Source of the DNA: Peronospora farinosa
Taxonomy: Eukaryota > Oomycota > Peronosporomycetes > Peronosporales > Peronosporaceae
Reading direction: 5' to 3'
Assembly (NCBI GenBank): GCA_947646735.1
Contig: CANTFK010000189.1
Span: 161,905 to 225,904 of the forward strand
Length of the DNA stretch: 64,000 nt
Below, piece after piece: positions 22,438-34,297 of this stretch. The first letter of the stretch is position 1. Every line of letters starts with the position of its first letter. Below the pieces are notes generated by a model, which saw only the letters and a program-made list of their open reading frames with translations, was not told the origin of the DNA and did no database searches. The translations under genes were made by a program, and so were the position numbers.

Positions 22438-23788
22438 TGAAAGCCAGCAAAGAAAAGCACCTGGTCGTTCTATTGTAAAGTATTTTGTAGGTCTTTTAAG
22501 ATCTGAGTGCAAAACTTGATCTTTTGCGGGAAGGGATTGGACCGTTGAAAGGGCGTCAAAATTCAAAGTGACAATTTTATCCGAACAGAGAAATTGTTGT
22601 CGCAATCGATGCATCGAAAGTATCCAGGACAATGTCGCGCCTTGGCGAATGGCCACAAGATTCTCTATGCTCAGCAGCAGCCAATGATAGACGTATGTTA
22701 CAATACTTTGTGGTGTTGTGCATTGGTAAGACTCTTTTTGTAGTTGCCGTCTCTTTGGACGCGAACACGTAGTTAAAAAAACACGCAAAAACTCGAGCCT
22801 TTTATTGAATGTGATGAATACCATTTTCATCGCAGTGTCGTTGTTTAAGCTATAGTTGCAGTTTATGATTGAAAAAAGCAGTGACAGAACATGTGCTGCT
22901 ATGCAATAGTAATAATAGGAAGTCGGATCATCAAAAAAGAACAAACTTGACACTGGAGTATGCTATTTTGTAGGTAGCAACAATAGTGGGCATATAACTT
23001 GACGGTGGCTTAGGGACCGGCTCATGCTGTCCGTCATCGCAATGGTAATTATGTTGTATACTTTGCACTGCCGCAGTTGCTGCACCTCGACGCACACTTG
23101 GCTTCATGGTTTTTTGACCACATTTTTGAACGACACATCGGTTGCGCTTTTTATAAACTCTCATTTGGAAGTAGGAAACACAACAGTGAGATAACTGTAC
23201 TAGGCTTCGTCCAAAAGGAACTATTTTTTTACGCTTGCCCAGTGATGTCAATGTCGATTGCGAGCTCAATCCACTTGAATTTACGCAGCGCATCACAACT
23301 TTTGGCTTCCAGCTCTTCAACTAATGGAGATCGACAACTCAGCAAACATGACACACCTCTCTCATTATAGAAGGTGATGGTACATTGGGCTTTTCATCTT
23401 TTTGAGCAGACACGTTTCATACTTATTCGAAAATCAAAGTCGTTGCAGATAACTCAAATATATGGGAAACGTTTGTATAGTGTTTACTGTTGCGGAGTGT
23501 CAACAAGTGCAGCACTGCTGCGTCTAGATAGTCATTGTGCAAGTTATGAGGATATTTTTTTACCCTTATTCTCTTCGATAGAAGAGTTACTCCGACCAAA
23601 AAGCCGTTGAGCTGTTGCAATAACATTGGTCGCTAAGATTACAGTCCACAGAACATGACTTACTATGTAAGAAAATCACATATAATAGGGAGGCGCTATT
23701 CGTCACGCAGACATCACACACTTCAGACCTATCAAAAATTGATGTTCAGCACCCTCGACGTCGATAGCAAACAAGACGAACTATAACA
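22438..23788. other. Upstream region of the transporter gene, no other gene seen
   Basis: Contains frames on the minus strand up to 240 codons long in phase with the transporter start, but the peptide is low-quality and unlike the family. I treat it as promoter and leader. Nothing else recognised. Confidence 0.3.
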
Positions 23789-24210
23789 ATGAATAGCCTT
23801 GCACCACCTCCGCATCTTATATATGCATCCCTGGAACAAGCAAGAGCCGCAATTAATACTCATATACAGCAGGAAGGTTGTGGTGTTATGATCAAACGCA
23901 CAAAAGGATCGGCAATTAGAAAGACGGTGAGGTCAAAGTTTATTCTAGTCTGCTTGACCATCTTTGGATTGGCTGTCCTAGAGGCAAGTATTTACAGTCA
24001 TATTCACGTTTAGATACGCGGCCGGCCAACGGGGTCACCACAGCGACTTCTGTAACAGTTTAAGCATAGCCGCTGCTTAAAAGCTCCTGTGCAACGCCGG
24101 CAATGGCGGATTTGCCAATACACTAGATACAATGCCCGAACATGCCGTCGTCAAGCACCAGCACCAGCACCAGCGCAGTAGATCTAGAAGCAGTAAATTC
24201 ATGAAAATCG
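23789..24210 (+). pseudogene. Possible FAR1-type / MULE transposase N-terminal fragment
   Basis: The start of the frame ('HLIYASLEQARAAINTHIQQ', 'EGCGVMIKRTKGSAIRKTVR', ending with 'KFILVC') has the pattern of the N-terminal FAR1-like zinc domain of oomycete Mutator-like transposases: 'f-s-l-e-x-A..a-i..ha..x-G-y-x-x-x-x-k-r-t-k'. The frame stops at 24011, and weak traces ending in a His/Gln-rich run (CACCAG microsatellite, about 24158-24172) follow. No transposase core is present. This is pattern recognition only; an unrelated short protein cannot be excluded. Confidence 0.35.
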
Positions 24211-24664
24211 TGACAATTTTTTAATGAGGTGTTCCGTATGATAAAATGAACACCCTGTAGATTGCATTTTCGTACACATCCGAAAGTTCTTCGTCTTTAA
24301 TACGCATTGCTTCAAAATTAAATTATAATAATGTGGTGTTGCAGGGGTCCTTCGAACAGAGACAGTGACAGGTACCTGTGCGCCAAAAAATTAATCTGGT
24401 AAGGCATTTTCATAAGACACGCAAACCCCCCTTGATTGCAAAGAGTAAATGGTTTTAAATTCACTCGAATATTTTTTCTTAGCCTAATGTTGACTACGTC
24501 AGTTGAATCCTTCCATCGTATCCAGAGAAAGCAGTCACAAAGTTTCACTTCCGTTAATAACCTTAATAGAATCGGGCTTTCAAGAGTTAGTCTGTTATGA
24601 GGAAGCATGGTCAAATTGATTCTGGCAAAGCTTCGTTCATCGCGGAATCGTTCTGCTGGTTCGG
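24211..24664. other. 3' flank of the effector gene, nothing recognised
   Basis: A minus-strand frame overlaps the end of the effector gene in another phase and has no motif. The rest is AT-rich and presumably includes the effector's transcript end. Confidence 0.3.
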
Positions 24665-25735
24665 TTATAATTTTTTCAAGGCTTGTTGCAGTTTTGTAGC
24701 TAGAGATTTTATCCATTTGGTCGATGCCGTGCTTCCCTCATTTAGAACCCGGTCCAGATTTTCCTTGTAGACAAGTTTAAGAACAAAGAGCATCGTCTTA
24801 GTTGCTTCTTTATCATGCGACGATATTGACCTGACGTAGTGGACCCACGCGGAGAAGACCGGGTTATCGAAAAGTCCGCTCTCTATCAGGTGGAGATCCA
24901 AAATTCTGAAAACGTCGGCCGCAGAAGTCTCACCTTCTTTCCACTTGACGAACTGGTAATTAAGTAAGTTTCGGGCAGTAACTCCCAAACGAGGGGTAAC
25001 TAGCGCGCCAACTAGCGCACTTATCAGAGCATTCATGCTCTTGTAATTAGATAATAAATGCTCGAGCATCACCTTGTATGCCTCTTTCGGGAACAGCTTT
25101 AGTTTCTTTTCGACAAAGTTGACCCAATGAAAAAAGAGTGGGCTTTTCAAAGGGTCATTCGTCTTGCCGAGCTCCAAAAGCTTATATACTTCGTCCTTAT
25201 TTAGATTGCTGCTTTCCCAATATTCGATCTGGAGGTCTAGCAATTTGTTAGCAATCTTTCCATTGGTCCGTAAATTTATTGCCAAAAGTAGAGCACTGGC
25301 GAGAACATGATCGTATAAGAAATGACTTGCCAATACCTCGAATATCACCTTATCTTCTTGACCTGGTAACAACTTTCCTATGTAGTCCATCCAGGCAGCA
25401 AAGACTTTGCCTTTCAATATATTGGGACTGTCTTTTACTTTAAAATACCCGATCTTGATGTCATTAATTAACTTAATCTTGTCATTCTTCTCAATTTCAT
25501 TTAGATTTTCAAACATATCTGGTCTGAACTTCCTCAGTATGCCTTCAATATCAACTGTTCTCTCATCGAGATTGTTGTCAAAGTAATTCGATGCCATGTT
25601 CGCGTCTGAGACCGAGTCTAGGGTGTAAGTAGTATTCAATGTAGTATAGTCGTAGGTGGTGCGCATGTCTTTTTCATGCATCGCGGAGGCCATGCTCGCA
25701 GCTGACCAACCGATCAGCGCTAAAACAATTAGCAT
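24665..25735 (-). CDS. Secreted WY/LWY-fold effector without RXLR
   Basis: Intact 356-residue protein. Residues 1-18 (MLIVLALIGWSAASMASA) form a clear signal peptide. There is no RXLR motif, but a DEER-like 'NNLDERTVD' lies at about residues 54-62, at the position expected after a host-translocation motif. The rest is helical, with three repeats of the W-Y module: W115/Y118 (VFAAWMDYIGKLL), W204/F207 (FFHWVNFVEKKLK) and W297/Y300 (VFSAWVHYVRSIS). Each is preceded by a segment such as 'DEVYKLLELG' or 'ADVFRILDL', the L-W-Y arrangement. Related proteins are delivered into plant cells and interfere with immunity; the specific target cannot be read from sequence. The gene is intronless, as is usual, and lies next to the retrotransposon-dense half of the window. 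Confidence 0.85.
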   Translation of the reverse strand: MLIVLALIGWSAASMASAMHEKDMRTTYDYTTLNTTYTLDSVSDANMASNYFDNNLDERTVDIEGILRKFRPDMFENLNEIEKNDKIKLINDIKIGYFKVKDSPNILKGKVFAAWMDYIGKLLPGQEDKVIFEVLASHFLYDHVLASALLLAINLRTNGKIANKLLDLQIEYWESSNLNKDEVYKLLELGKTNDPLKSPLFFHWVNFVEKKLKLFPKEAYKVMLEHLLSNYKSMNALISALVGALVTPRLGVTARNLLNYQFVKWKEGETSAADVFRILDLHLIESGLFDNPVFSAWVHYVRSISSHDKEATKTMLFVLKLVYKENLDRVLNEGSTASTKWIKSLATKLQQALKKL

Positions 25736-26562
25736 CGTCGTGGGCTGCGCTTAACGCAAGTGCACAGAGGTCTGGCAGGCAAAATGTAAAGTGGGAAGGC
25801 TGGGTGTGACCCCGACTGGCTGTCGATACCTTGAATTGGTTGGAAGGGCAAACATCAACACCGCCAAGATCGCCTGGCTATTCTTTAAGGTATTGGCCTT
25901 TTTAGCTGTACCACGGAAGTATCTCAAGGGACTGAGCACATCGGAAACCGTATCATTATCGTCAATACGTAGAACAAAAAGCAGTGTTTACATTCTTCAT
26001 GGATAATACTAGAGCTGATTATTTCTATGTCCCCTTCTCGTCGCCGACCCGTTCTCCGGTCGCAATCCTATACAATCCACGCCATGTCAGTTCGCCATCT
26101 CGCCTGGCTTTTCTTGAGGGTGTTGATGTACCACGGAAGCATCTCACCGCGCTACGGCAGAGACGAGGGAACGGCAGCTGCTTCCTCTATGGCCCACTGT
26201 AGGGAAGTACTTAGAACAACAACGTGACGCTGTGGATAAGGATTGAATTTGCTTGTAGGTACAACAGTTGTATACCAAGTGCAGCATTTGTATACCAAGT
26301 ACAAAATTTTTATAATATTTCAGAGGGTTTTGTGTATTCATACTAAAGAATAGAAAGTACCAACGTGGAGCGATTCGATTTGATTAGCGTTCTTGTAGCG
26401 GAACTACGTAGCTGTTTTACAGTCAGAGGGAAGTCTTATAAACTAAAATTATAAACGGTTTCTAAGTAAAGCCTTCTAGTTGTAAAGAATCAATCGAAGA
26501 TTAAGGCTTGAAGCCACTTAGCTTTAAGGTTTTCATACAACGACTACGAAGTTTACCCATTC
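25736..26562. other. Effector upstream region with a diverged duplicated segment
   Basis: Upstream of the effector start are two related segments on the plus strand, at about 25863-25932 and 26098-26152, sharing 'ATCGCCTGGCT', a run like TTCTT-A/G-AGG-TATTG and 'GTACCACGGAAG.ATCTCA'. No gene is supported. The last 300 bp before the retrotransposon LTR are featureless. Confidence 0.4.
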
Positions 26563-27202
26563 TGTAACGAGGTTACACGACGGTTGTAGCGTCTTTCCGA
26601 GAGTTTACGTTGAATTCCCCGTTTATTGCATATAATGCATTTTTGATACCTCTCTTTAGAGAGGTATTAAGTATACGCGTTAAAGATACGGTGTTCGGTA
26701 ATACCGTATCTTATCGATTAGGATTCGATAACCGATAAACGCTGTACTAAGTACATCGTACACAGATGTTTCGACGATACGTCGTCCAATAGCAAAGTCT
26801 GCATATAATAATTACTATTATAGTAATTAATCTAGTGTAGTGTACTTAGAGTAGGACTATTCATAAAATCTTAAAGCATAAATATAATCAGTTCTCCTTT
26901 TGAGTTTAAGATCGCAAGTCGCTCTGACTTGTTCTCTTGTGCACTTCGTGCGTTGGTTCTCTGAACCTCTAAGCTTCTAGCTTGCTCTTGCACTCTGTGC
27001 GTTGGTTCTCTGAACCTTAAGCTTATTGCTAGACTGACTAAAGTTTCTTTCCTAGTTCCTTAGAACAGGGTGACTTTAAGTCGTTTAATTAGTTCCTTAG
27101 AACTAAGCGGCTTTTAGCCTTAACTCTATTTAGTTCTCTAGAACTAAGAGGCTTCCAGCCGAAAGTCTTCCTCTGGCTAAAGAGCTGTGCAGCTCCGCTA
27201 CA
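26563..27202 (+). repeat. 5' LTR of element 1
   Basis: 640-bp long terminal repeat, TG...CA bounded, matching 33659-34297 along its whole length. It contains short inverted motifs such as GATACGGT..ACCGTATC and repeated 'TTGGTTCTCTGAACC' segments. Confidence 0.9.
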
Positions 27203-27262
27203 CTTGGTAGCACTTGTAGTCAATCCTACACCTGAGTCTTTAAAGACTGACCCTCTGTGAGG

Positions 27263-28301
27263 ATGGAGAATCAAAATCACCTCTCTGAGGCACAACGACT
27301 TGCGATGAATTACCTGCATTTGTTGGGCCCGATCAAATCGAGGCCCTTTTGGCCCAAGGCCCGGAGGTTTTAATGCTCGCCTTGAGGCCTTTATGCGTTG
27401 TGAAGCAACGCTACTTGGGCAGGTCCATGACCAGGCAGCGTCAGCTGCGCCTACACAGTACATTCCGGTACCTGTGCCCGATGCAGAGCCAAAGGCTCGT
27501 CCACTTGTTTTAAATGTAAAGACCTTCGAGGGGAAGGAGGGAGAGAACCTTCTCCTCTGGATCCGAGAAGTTGAAATGGCAATGGATGCCGCCATGCTTG
27601 TATCCGATAAGCAACGAGTTGGCTTGGCCATTTCAAAGCTCGGTGGAAGAGCTAGAGAATGGGCTCTAACGAGCGATGTCTCTGTAAATGCCGCATTTCC
27701 CACATGGGAAATGCTTAAAAAGCAATAAACTTGTGTGTTTGCACCTCCTAATCAGGCTTATCGTGTGCGCTCACGCTTCCAAGCTACCCGACAGGGTAAG
27801 AAAGAATTGTCGGACTATGTCCAAGAGTTGAGAACTCTCATTGCTGCTATGCAGCAGGACCCACTGGCAGAGGAAGTCCGAGTAACCATTTTTATGGAAG
27901 GACTTCGCACTGGGGTCGCCAGGACGGAAGTTTTCCGCGTCCAGCCCTCGGCTTTCGAAGAGGCCGTAAGCATATCGTTTAACGCTTACTTTACTTTCAA
28001 ATCTGCTCGCTATGGTCTGTCCTGGTATCAATCAAATACCTCTAACAGGGCGGAGCCCATGGACCTCATCCATGCTGATGAAGCTGAGCTTCAAGCTGCT
28101 GAGCAGCAAGGTAACATCCGTAGATGTTATATGTGCGGAAGCACTAGGCATCTCCGCCCTAGCTGCCCGTTGCAAAAGCAACGTTCAAATCGGCAAAGCC
28201 GAAACCCTGCTTCTAGCCCGCAGGAGAAAACGTCAACTCTCAGTAGGCGCGGGGCGCCCTACTGGGAAAGAACTAAGTTCTGCTGGATCTTTAGGAGGTA
28301 A
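27263..28301 (+). pseudogene. Element 1 gag, interrupted
   Basis: Retrotransposon capsid/nucleocapsid gene. It starts at ATG 27263 ([19 protein letters not shown]), shifts frame near 27330-27370, then runs from about 27393 with the capsid-like part ('[18 protein letters not shown]', '[13 protein letters not shown]'). A TAA at 27726 interrupts it before the same frame continues ('YRVRSRFQATRQGKKELSDY'). The nucleocapsid end has one zinc knuckle, [14 protein letters not shown] (C-x2-C-x4-H-x4-C), near 28129. The TAA also occurs in the sister copy, element 5. Confidence 0.8.
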
Positions 28302-31300
28302 AGGTAAACAGGGCTTAGCCCCAGGTGGTTCTGTGGATGCTCCCATAGAACAAGATTACAAGCCAGGCTTGTTGGTTGTGTCGGCAACCGTTAAGGGTTT
28401 TAAGAAACCATGGTCAACTTTTATTGACTCAGGCGCGTCAGGTAATTATGTCCGACGTCGTTCCCTTGAAGGGAGTAAGCTGTATGCTGAGGCGCTAGAA
28501 GCGCAAGAGGGTGACAGTATAACCGTGCGTCTCGCGACCGGTGTACGTGTCACCGTTCCTAAAGTTCCGTTGAACTTAGGTGTGAAGTTCTTAGACTTCA
28601 ATAGCGTTGAACGCTGTCTTGTCCTAGATTTGGACTCGAGATATGATCTTATTCTCGGTATGGCCTGGCTGGAACGCCATGAGCCGTGGATCGATTGGAG
28701 ATCCAAAACTTTAGGCGCAACGCGCAATGTTCCTAGCGAAGCTTTGGAGAGTCATGAACCCACCTTCGCTAGGAAACAAAAGTGCTATTGGCGCGAGCCA
28801 TTAACTGATATAGTTAGTGTGCTGGACATTGGAGTGTCTGAGTTAATAAACTCCGATGTCAACAATAATAGTGTCAAGCAGAGCTCAGTGACACTTAGTG
28901 GAGCGGCCCGTACTCCGTTGAGTGATACTAATAGTAATATTGAGACACTGGATGTCGGTAATGACATCGGCTCTCGTATAGAGCAAGTGAAGGTCGATGA
29001 CCTTGTTAGTGAAGTCACTGGTACTAGTGACCCACTTGGATGTCCATATTTACATCGGCCCTCGCATAGGGCAGGTGAATGTCAAGGGGTCTGTGACCTT
29101 GGGGATGATAATATCCCAAGTACTTTAAAAAGTACGGTCTCTTCAATGAGACGGCAGCGTCGCCAGATGATGGCTGCGAGACGCAAAGCGTCTGTTTTAT
29201 CGCATAGTGATGTCAGTGACCAGTTGTACACCCTGGTCAACGGAGTGACAGGTGATGTAGATGGCGAGGTTGACCTTAAAGACCTCCCATCATTAAATGC
29301 TCTTTTAGAGCTAGACGAAATGTCTGTGGATGAATTTCATCAGGCCTTGAAGGCAGGTGCTCTATCCGATATGGTGGTCATTCGACCTAACCTCGAGCTG
29401 AACTCATCCTCGCTTGTCGATGAGACAGTCCTTGAAGATACAAAAGCGACACTAAGTGCACGTACTGGGGTATCTATTCTGAAGGACCCGTCAGATCCCT
29501 ACTATCCTTTAGTTAAGGAATTTCAGGACGTGGTGTGTCACGATCCACCGTCGGTTCTACCACCTGATAGGGGTGTACGTCATGAAATTGACTTTGTTCC
29601 CGGAACCAAATACTGTGTAACACGGCAGTGGCCTTTACCCAAAGAACAGTGTGACGTCATTGACGAGTTCTTTCGTGCAAAGCACGCGGCGGGCATGGTG
29701 CGCGAGAGTAAATCTCCGCACTCGACACCAACTTTCTGTGTTAAGAAACCGAATGGTAAATGGCGTATCGTTCATGCTTATAATAAGCTCAATGCAGCCA
29801 CTATACCTGCACAGACGCCAATACCTAGAAAGGATGTTCTTCAGAACAATATGGTCGGTTGTACCAGGTACAGTGCGCTCGACTTAGTCGATGGTTATTA
29901 CCAATTGCTCATGCGAGCTAGTGATATTCCGCTTACTGCTGTTAGAACTCCGAGCGGTATGCTCTGGGAGTGGTTGGTGATGCCCCAGGGGCTATCTAAT
30001 GCTCCGGCTACGTCTAACCGTTTGGTGACGCAATTGTTTCGACCCCATCGAGGTTATGCACAGACGTACTTTGATGACATTTTTGTCCATAGTCGAGCTG
30101 AAAATGGGCGGTTAGATATTGAGATCCATATTGTTCATTTACGAGCTGTGCTCGAGTGCATGCGCACTAATAAACTATATGCTAATGCATCTAAGTGCAT
30201 CTTCGGGGCCGAAGAGATTCCCTTTCTAGGGTGCTTCATTGGGAAACGGGGACTAAGAGCGGATCCCGCCAAGGTCAAAGCCATAGTCGATTGGCCTGTT
30301 CCACAGTCTCAGAAGGACTTGCGTAAATGGCTTGGCCTTGCCAATTACTTACACAAGTACAGCGAGAATTACGCTGATATGGCTCGGCCGTTATCCAATC
30401 TCCTTAAAAAGGATGTGGAATGGTAATGACAGGCCGAACATGAGAATGATTTTCAAGCGGTGAAGGCTAGCCTTCTTCATGCTCCTATTTTGGCTTTGTC
30501 AGACCCTGACCGACCGTTCAGCGTCGTCTGTGACGCGTCAAATTTTGCCATTGGCAGTGCTCTGTTACAAACAGATGATGAAGGCCGTGAGCGTGTGATC
30601 GCTTTTGAATCTCGCCAGCTGAAAGCTGCAGAAAAGAACTATCCAGTTCATGACAAATAGCTACTTGCGATGAAGTATGCCCTGGTCAAATTCAGAGTTC
30701 ATCTGCTGGGATCAAAGCCTTTTGTGATTTATACCGATCATGCGTCGTTACGCACTGCGACTCAGTCGCCGCATCTCTCGCAGAGAATGGCCAGATGGCT
30801 GTCATTCTTTGCCGAATATAATTTTGAGGTATAATATAAGCCGAGCAAGCAAACTGCTTTGGCTGATGCGTTGTCACGCAGACCTGACTATGAGCTTGCT
30901 CATGTGACGACGTTTTCGTCTTCTATCACAGATCTCATTCGTACGGCGTATGCTAAAGATGATCATTGTATAGAGTTGCTACATGCTCTTGGCAGTGATG
31001 AGTTTAAAGACACGGACATTAAATTGTCGGCACGATTATGTGCAAGCCTTCATCAATATTCTATTGACCAGGGGCTGTTGTACTATTGTACAGATGTGGC
31101 GGATCCTCCGCGTACTGTAATTCCTCACGACGAGGACCTGTAGTATCGTATCCTCTATGAGGTACATGACACCGCCATAGGTGGTCATTTGGGTCGTGAA
31201 AAGACCTATGGGGCAGTATGCCAAAGTTACTGGTGGCTTAAATTATATAAATGGATGAGCACATATGTGCGTACGTGTGAAATATGTAAACGGGTGTATC

Positions 31301-32691
31301 GTTCGCCCCATTCGGCAGCGCCGCTGGCTAGTTTGCCTATTCCCACTGGGTGCTGGGAGTCCATTAGTATGGACTTTGTATTTGGCCTACCGAAGATTCG
31401 CATGGCAATACAGGTATTGTGGTCTTTGTTGACCGCTTAAGCAAGATGGCTCACTTAGCGGCTGTGCCAGATTCGATCGATGGTGTGGGTACAGCGAAGC
31501 TGTTTATCGATCGTGTGTTTCGCCAACATGGCTTACCAGTGGCAATTGTTTCTGATCGTGATTCTCGTTTTACGAGTAAATTTTGGAAGTCCGTCTTCCA
31601 GGTGCTGGGCACCCGTTTGGACATGTCCACAGCGGATCATCCGCATACCGATGGTCAAAGTGAACGCGTAAATCGCGTTGTTGAAGATTTCCTCCGCAGC
31701 GTTTGTGCTGAAACGCATAAGTGTTGGAGCTCTATGCTCCCTGTAGTTGAGTTTGCACTCAATAACTCCGTGCACGCCTCTACCGGCTACTCTTCTTTCT
31801 ATGTGAATGGCCTCACACACCCACGCGTTCCGTTAACGCTACCACCGAGTGGTTCAGGGCTTGGTGAGGGAGAGGTTGCCGATCGGCTTGCTGATGTCAG
31901 CCCTAATACTGTTAAGAAACAGGTAAATGCGTTTCTCGCAACGCGACTAAATGTCTTACGACATGTGCAAGATGCAATGGCTGATAGTCAATATAAACAA
32001 AAAGAATATGCAGATGCGAAAGGCAGAGGTTGTATTAATGATTATGAGGTCGGAGACCAAGTATTATTAAATGCTAAAAATCTACCTACCAATGTAGTAT
32101 CCGCTGTCTCTAAGACGAAGTTGCGTCCGCGCTTTATAGGACCCTTTACGGTCATTGCCAAGAAAGGCACAGCGTATACGCTTAACTTGCCGCGCAAATT
32201 GCGTACACATCCTGTGTTCTATGTCGATGCTCAAAAGGTATCGGGATCCGTCCCAAGTAAACATTAAGGCGCTCGCGCCGAGCCCATTGGCATTGTCGCG
32301 GGATGAAGAATCTGCACCAACAGGTCAAGCTGACCCTGCATTCGGGTCCGACTCTCTTCCAGGGACTCCAGCCGGGAGTTCATCGTCTGCCTCTCCTCAC
32401 GAAGGGACCGCACCTCTTGAACAAGATCGGCATGAGCTTGTACCGATACACCGGCCTCCTCCTCCTTTGCTCGATGCGCAGGGGAACCTGCAGTTCCATG
32501 TGGAGCGTCTACTGCAGAAACTTCGCCGCCATGGTCAAAACCAGTATCTGGTTAAGTGGAGGGGTTATCCCGAGTCGTGGAACTCATGGGAGTTTGAGAT
32601 TCCCCTTCGGCAGGACTGCCCATACGCCGTGGACGTTTTTGAGCGTCGTGCTAAGGGTCTGCCTGTTGGCGCTGACGCTTCTCACCAGTAA
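28012..32691 (+). pseudogene. Element 1 pol (protease, RT, RNase H, integrase, chromodomain), interrupted
   Basis: Domains in order: protease with [15 protein letters not shown]; reverse transcriptase with the catalytic YFDD at about 30067 (YFDDIFVHS) and '[10 protein letters not shown]'; RNase H ('VVCDASNFAIGSALL', 'YTDHASLRTA'); integrase with an HHCC-type finger ('GGHLGREKTYGAV..CEICKR') and D,D-E residues in 'SMDFVFG', 'SDRDSRF' and 'DGQSERVNRV'; a GPF module ('RPRFIGPFTVIAKKG'); and a C-terminal chromodomain (VERLLQKLRRHGQNQYLVKW to about 32640). Breaks in the main frame are stops at 30424, 30427, 30658, 30832 and 31141 and two compensating frameshifts near 31405 and 32240. The chromodomain places it among the chromoviruses, which use it to direct integration to chromatin. 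Confidence 0.9.
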
Positions 32692-33547
32692 TGGTGGGCG
32701 TGGGCGGGCTAGCGGCCTCGGTCTGTCGTGGACTCGCGGCTACAGGGGTAGCCGAAACATTAGGATGCTGGGTAGCAGACGCATAATGCGTTCGTTGGGA
32801 TTTCAACTTTCCCCGGGCCTTCAATTTAGCGTAATCATAACGCATCTTCCGTTCGAGCCGAATATCTGCCACATCGGCACTTGCCCGTAGGGCCCACATG
32901 CTGCTTAAACGTCGCGCATAATGCGCCCAGCGGCTGAAAGCCGTGTCTTCTTCGTCCTCGGTTTCCCCCGCGAACAGAAGGATGGGAACACCCTTTATGG
33001 GAGGAACTGGCGCACCGCGCACTTGCCTTATAAGGCGTGCCAAGTATTGGCTTTGCGTAGTAATGTGGGGTTCCAGATATCGTTGTCGAAGTGCCGTGGG
33101 CGTGGCAACATCCTAAGGTGAAATGGCCTCAGGCCCAATGGTCCAGCCAGAAAGGGAATGCCCAGATGCTTCCTTTAGGCGTTCTTCCACCGTAGGTGGC
33201 TTGAACCTGTACTGTCGGTGGTCCTGAAGTCTCGCCATATTCTTCGTCCGGCGCTTGGCGCCTTCCTCTTGGTCGTTGGTCTGCTGTTGCTGCTCGTCGA
33301 GTGGATTGATAATCGTCACCGTTGATGATACGTCAGGCGGGTCACGTAACGCTGTTAGCGCATCTGCTGCACCACGTTCAGGGAACGGATTCGGTGCATG
33401 ACGAGTGTCATCTTCACCCGTGAGGGTGGCTAAAGGGGACCCATCGGGTCCCACAAAGACGGTGTCACTTTCGTAATCAACCGCTTCGTCAAGGTCGTCT
33501 TCAATGAGGTCCCGAAGAGTCTGTGACTCACTATCGGGAGGCGTCAT
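32651..33547 (-). CDS. Antisense accessory frame of element 1
   Basis: Minus-strand frame from ATG 33547 to a stop at 32651, 299 codons with a single in-frame TAG at 33113-33115. It lies between the chromodomain and the 3' LTR and overlaps the last 41 bp of pol. The N-terminal third is acidic (IEDDLDEAVDYESDTVFVG, then a Glu/Gln-rich stretch) and the middle and C-terminal parts are basic and alanine/arginine-rich (RRLSSMWALRASADVADI, MRYDYAKLKARGKLKSQR). I know no family. Elements 2, 3 and 6 have a frame in the same place and orientation. It could be an accessory protein made from an antisense promoter near the 3' LTR; this is inference. Confidence 0.5.
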
Positions 33548-33658
33548 GTTATGTGCCGTGAACAAACCGTGAGTTTTTAAATGTTCGCTAAAGCACTACC
33601 TCTACGAGGAAAGATGTCGAGTGACATTCTATGGGAACGTCAGTCTGGTGTGGGAGGG

Positions 33659-34297
33659 TGTAACGGGGTTACACGACGGTTGTAGCGTCTTTCCGAGAGT
33701 TTACGCTTAAACTCTCCTTTCTATTGCATATAATGCATTATTATACTTCTCTTTAGAGAGGTATTAAGTATGAGCGTTATAATACGGTATTCGGTAATAC
33801 CGTATCTTATCGATTGGGATTCGATAAATCACTAACGCTGTATTAAGTACATATACACAGATGTTTAGACGATACGTCGTCCAATAGCAAAGTCTGCATA
33901 TAATAATTACTATTATAGTAATTAATCTAGTGTAGTGTACTTAGAGTAGGACTATTCATAAAATCTTAAAGCATAAATATAATCAGTTCTCATTTCGAGT
34001 TTAAGATCGCAAGTCGCTCTGACTTGTTCTCTTGTGCACTTCGTGCGTTGGTTCTCTGAACCTCTAAGCTTCTAGCTTGTTCTTGCACTCTGTGCGTTGG
34101 TTCTCTGAACCTTAAGCTTATTGCTAGACTGACTAAAGTTTCTTTCCTAGTTCCTTAGAACAGGGTGACTTTAAGTCGTTTAATTAGTTCCTTAGAACTA
34201 AGCGGCTTTAAGCCTTAACTCTATTTAGTTCTCTAGAACTAAGAGGCTTCCAGCCGAAATTCTTCCTCTGGCTAAAGAGCTGTGCAGCTCCGCTACA
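33659..34297 (+). repeat. 3' LTR of element 1
   Basis: 639 bp, the counterpart of 26563-27202 and preceded by a purine-rich tract (GTGTGGGAGGG) that would prime plus-strand synthesis. Confidence 0.9.

Larger units (their letters stand above)
26563..34297 (+). mobile_element. Element 1: Ty3/gypsy chromovirus with both LTRs
   Basis: A 7.7-kb LTR retrotransposon with order LTR, primer-binding site, gag, protease, reverse transcriptase, RNase H, integrase, chromodomain, an antisense accessory frame, polypurine-like tract, LTR. Both LTRs begin TGTAAC and end CTACA. They differ by scattered substitutions and small indels. The primer-binding site follows the 5' LTR after two bases (TGGTAGCACTTGTAGTC from 27205). 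No matching target duplication is seen (CATTC before, AAACT after). Gag and pol carry several stops and frameshifts, so the copy is not functional by itself. Confidence 0.9.

Noticed and set aside
22438..22953. In-frame extension upstream of the transporter start
   Set aside because: The open frame continues for about 170 codons but the peptide is unlike NIPA proteins. The ATG at 22437 leads straight into the family's first helix.
24318..24716. 132-codon minus-strand frame at the effector 3' end
   Set aside because: Overlaps the effector's C-terminus in another phase and lacks any recognised feature.
30424..31143. RIP-type mutation as the cause of stops in element 1 pol
   Set aside because: At least one stop (GAG to TAG at 30658) needs a transversion and another (30832) needs more than one change, so a pure C-to-T pattern is not supported.
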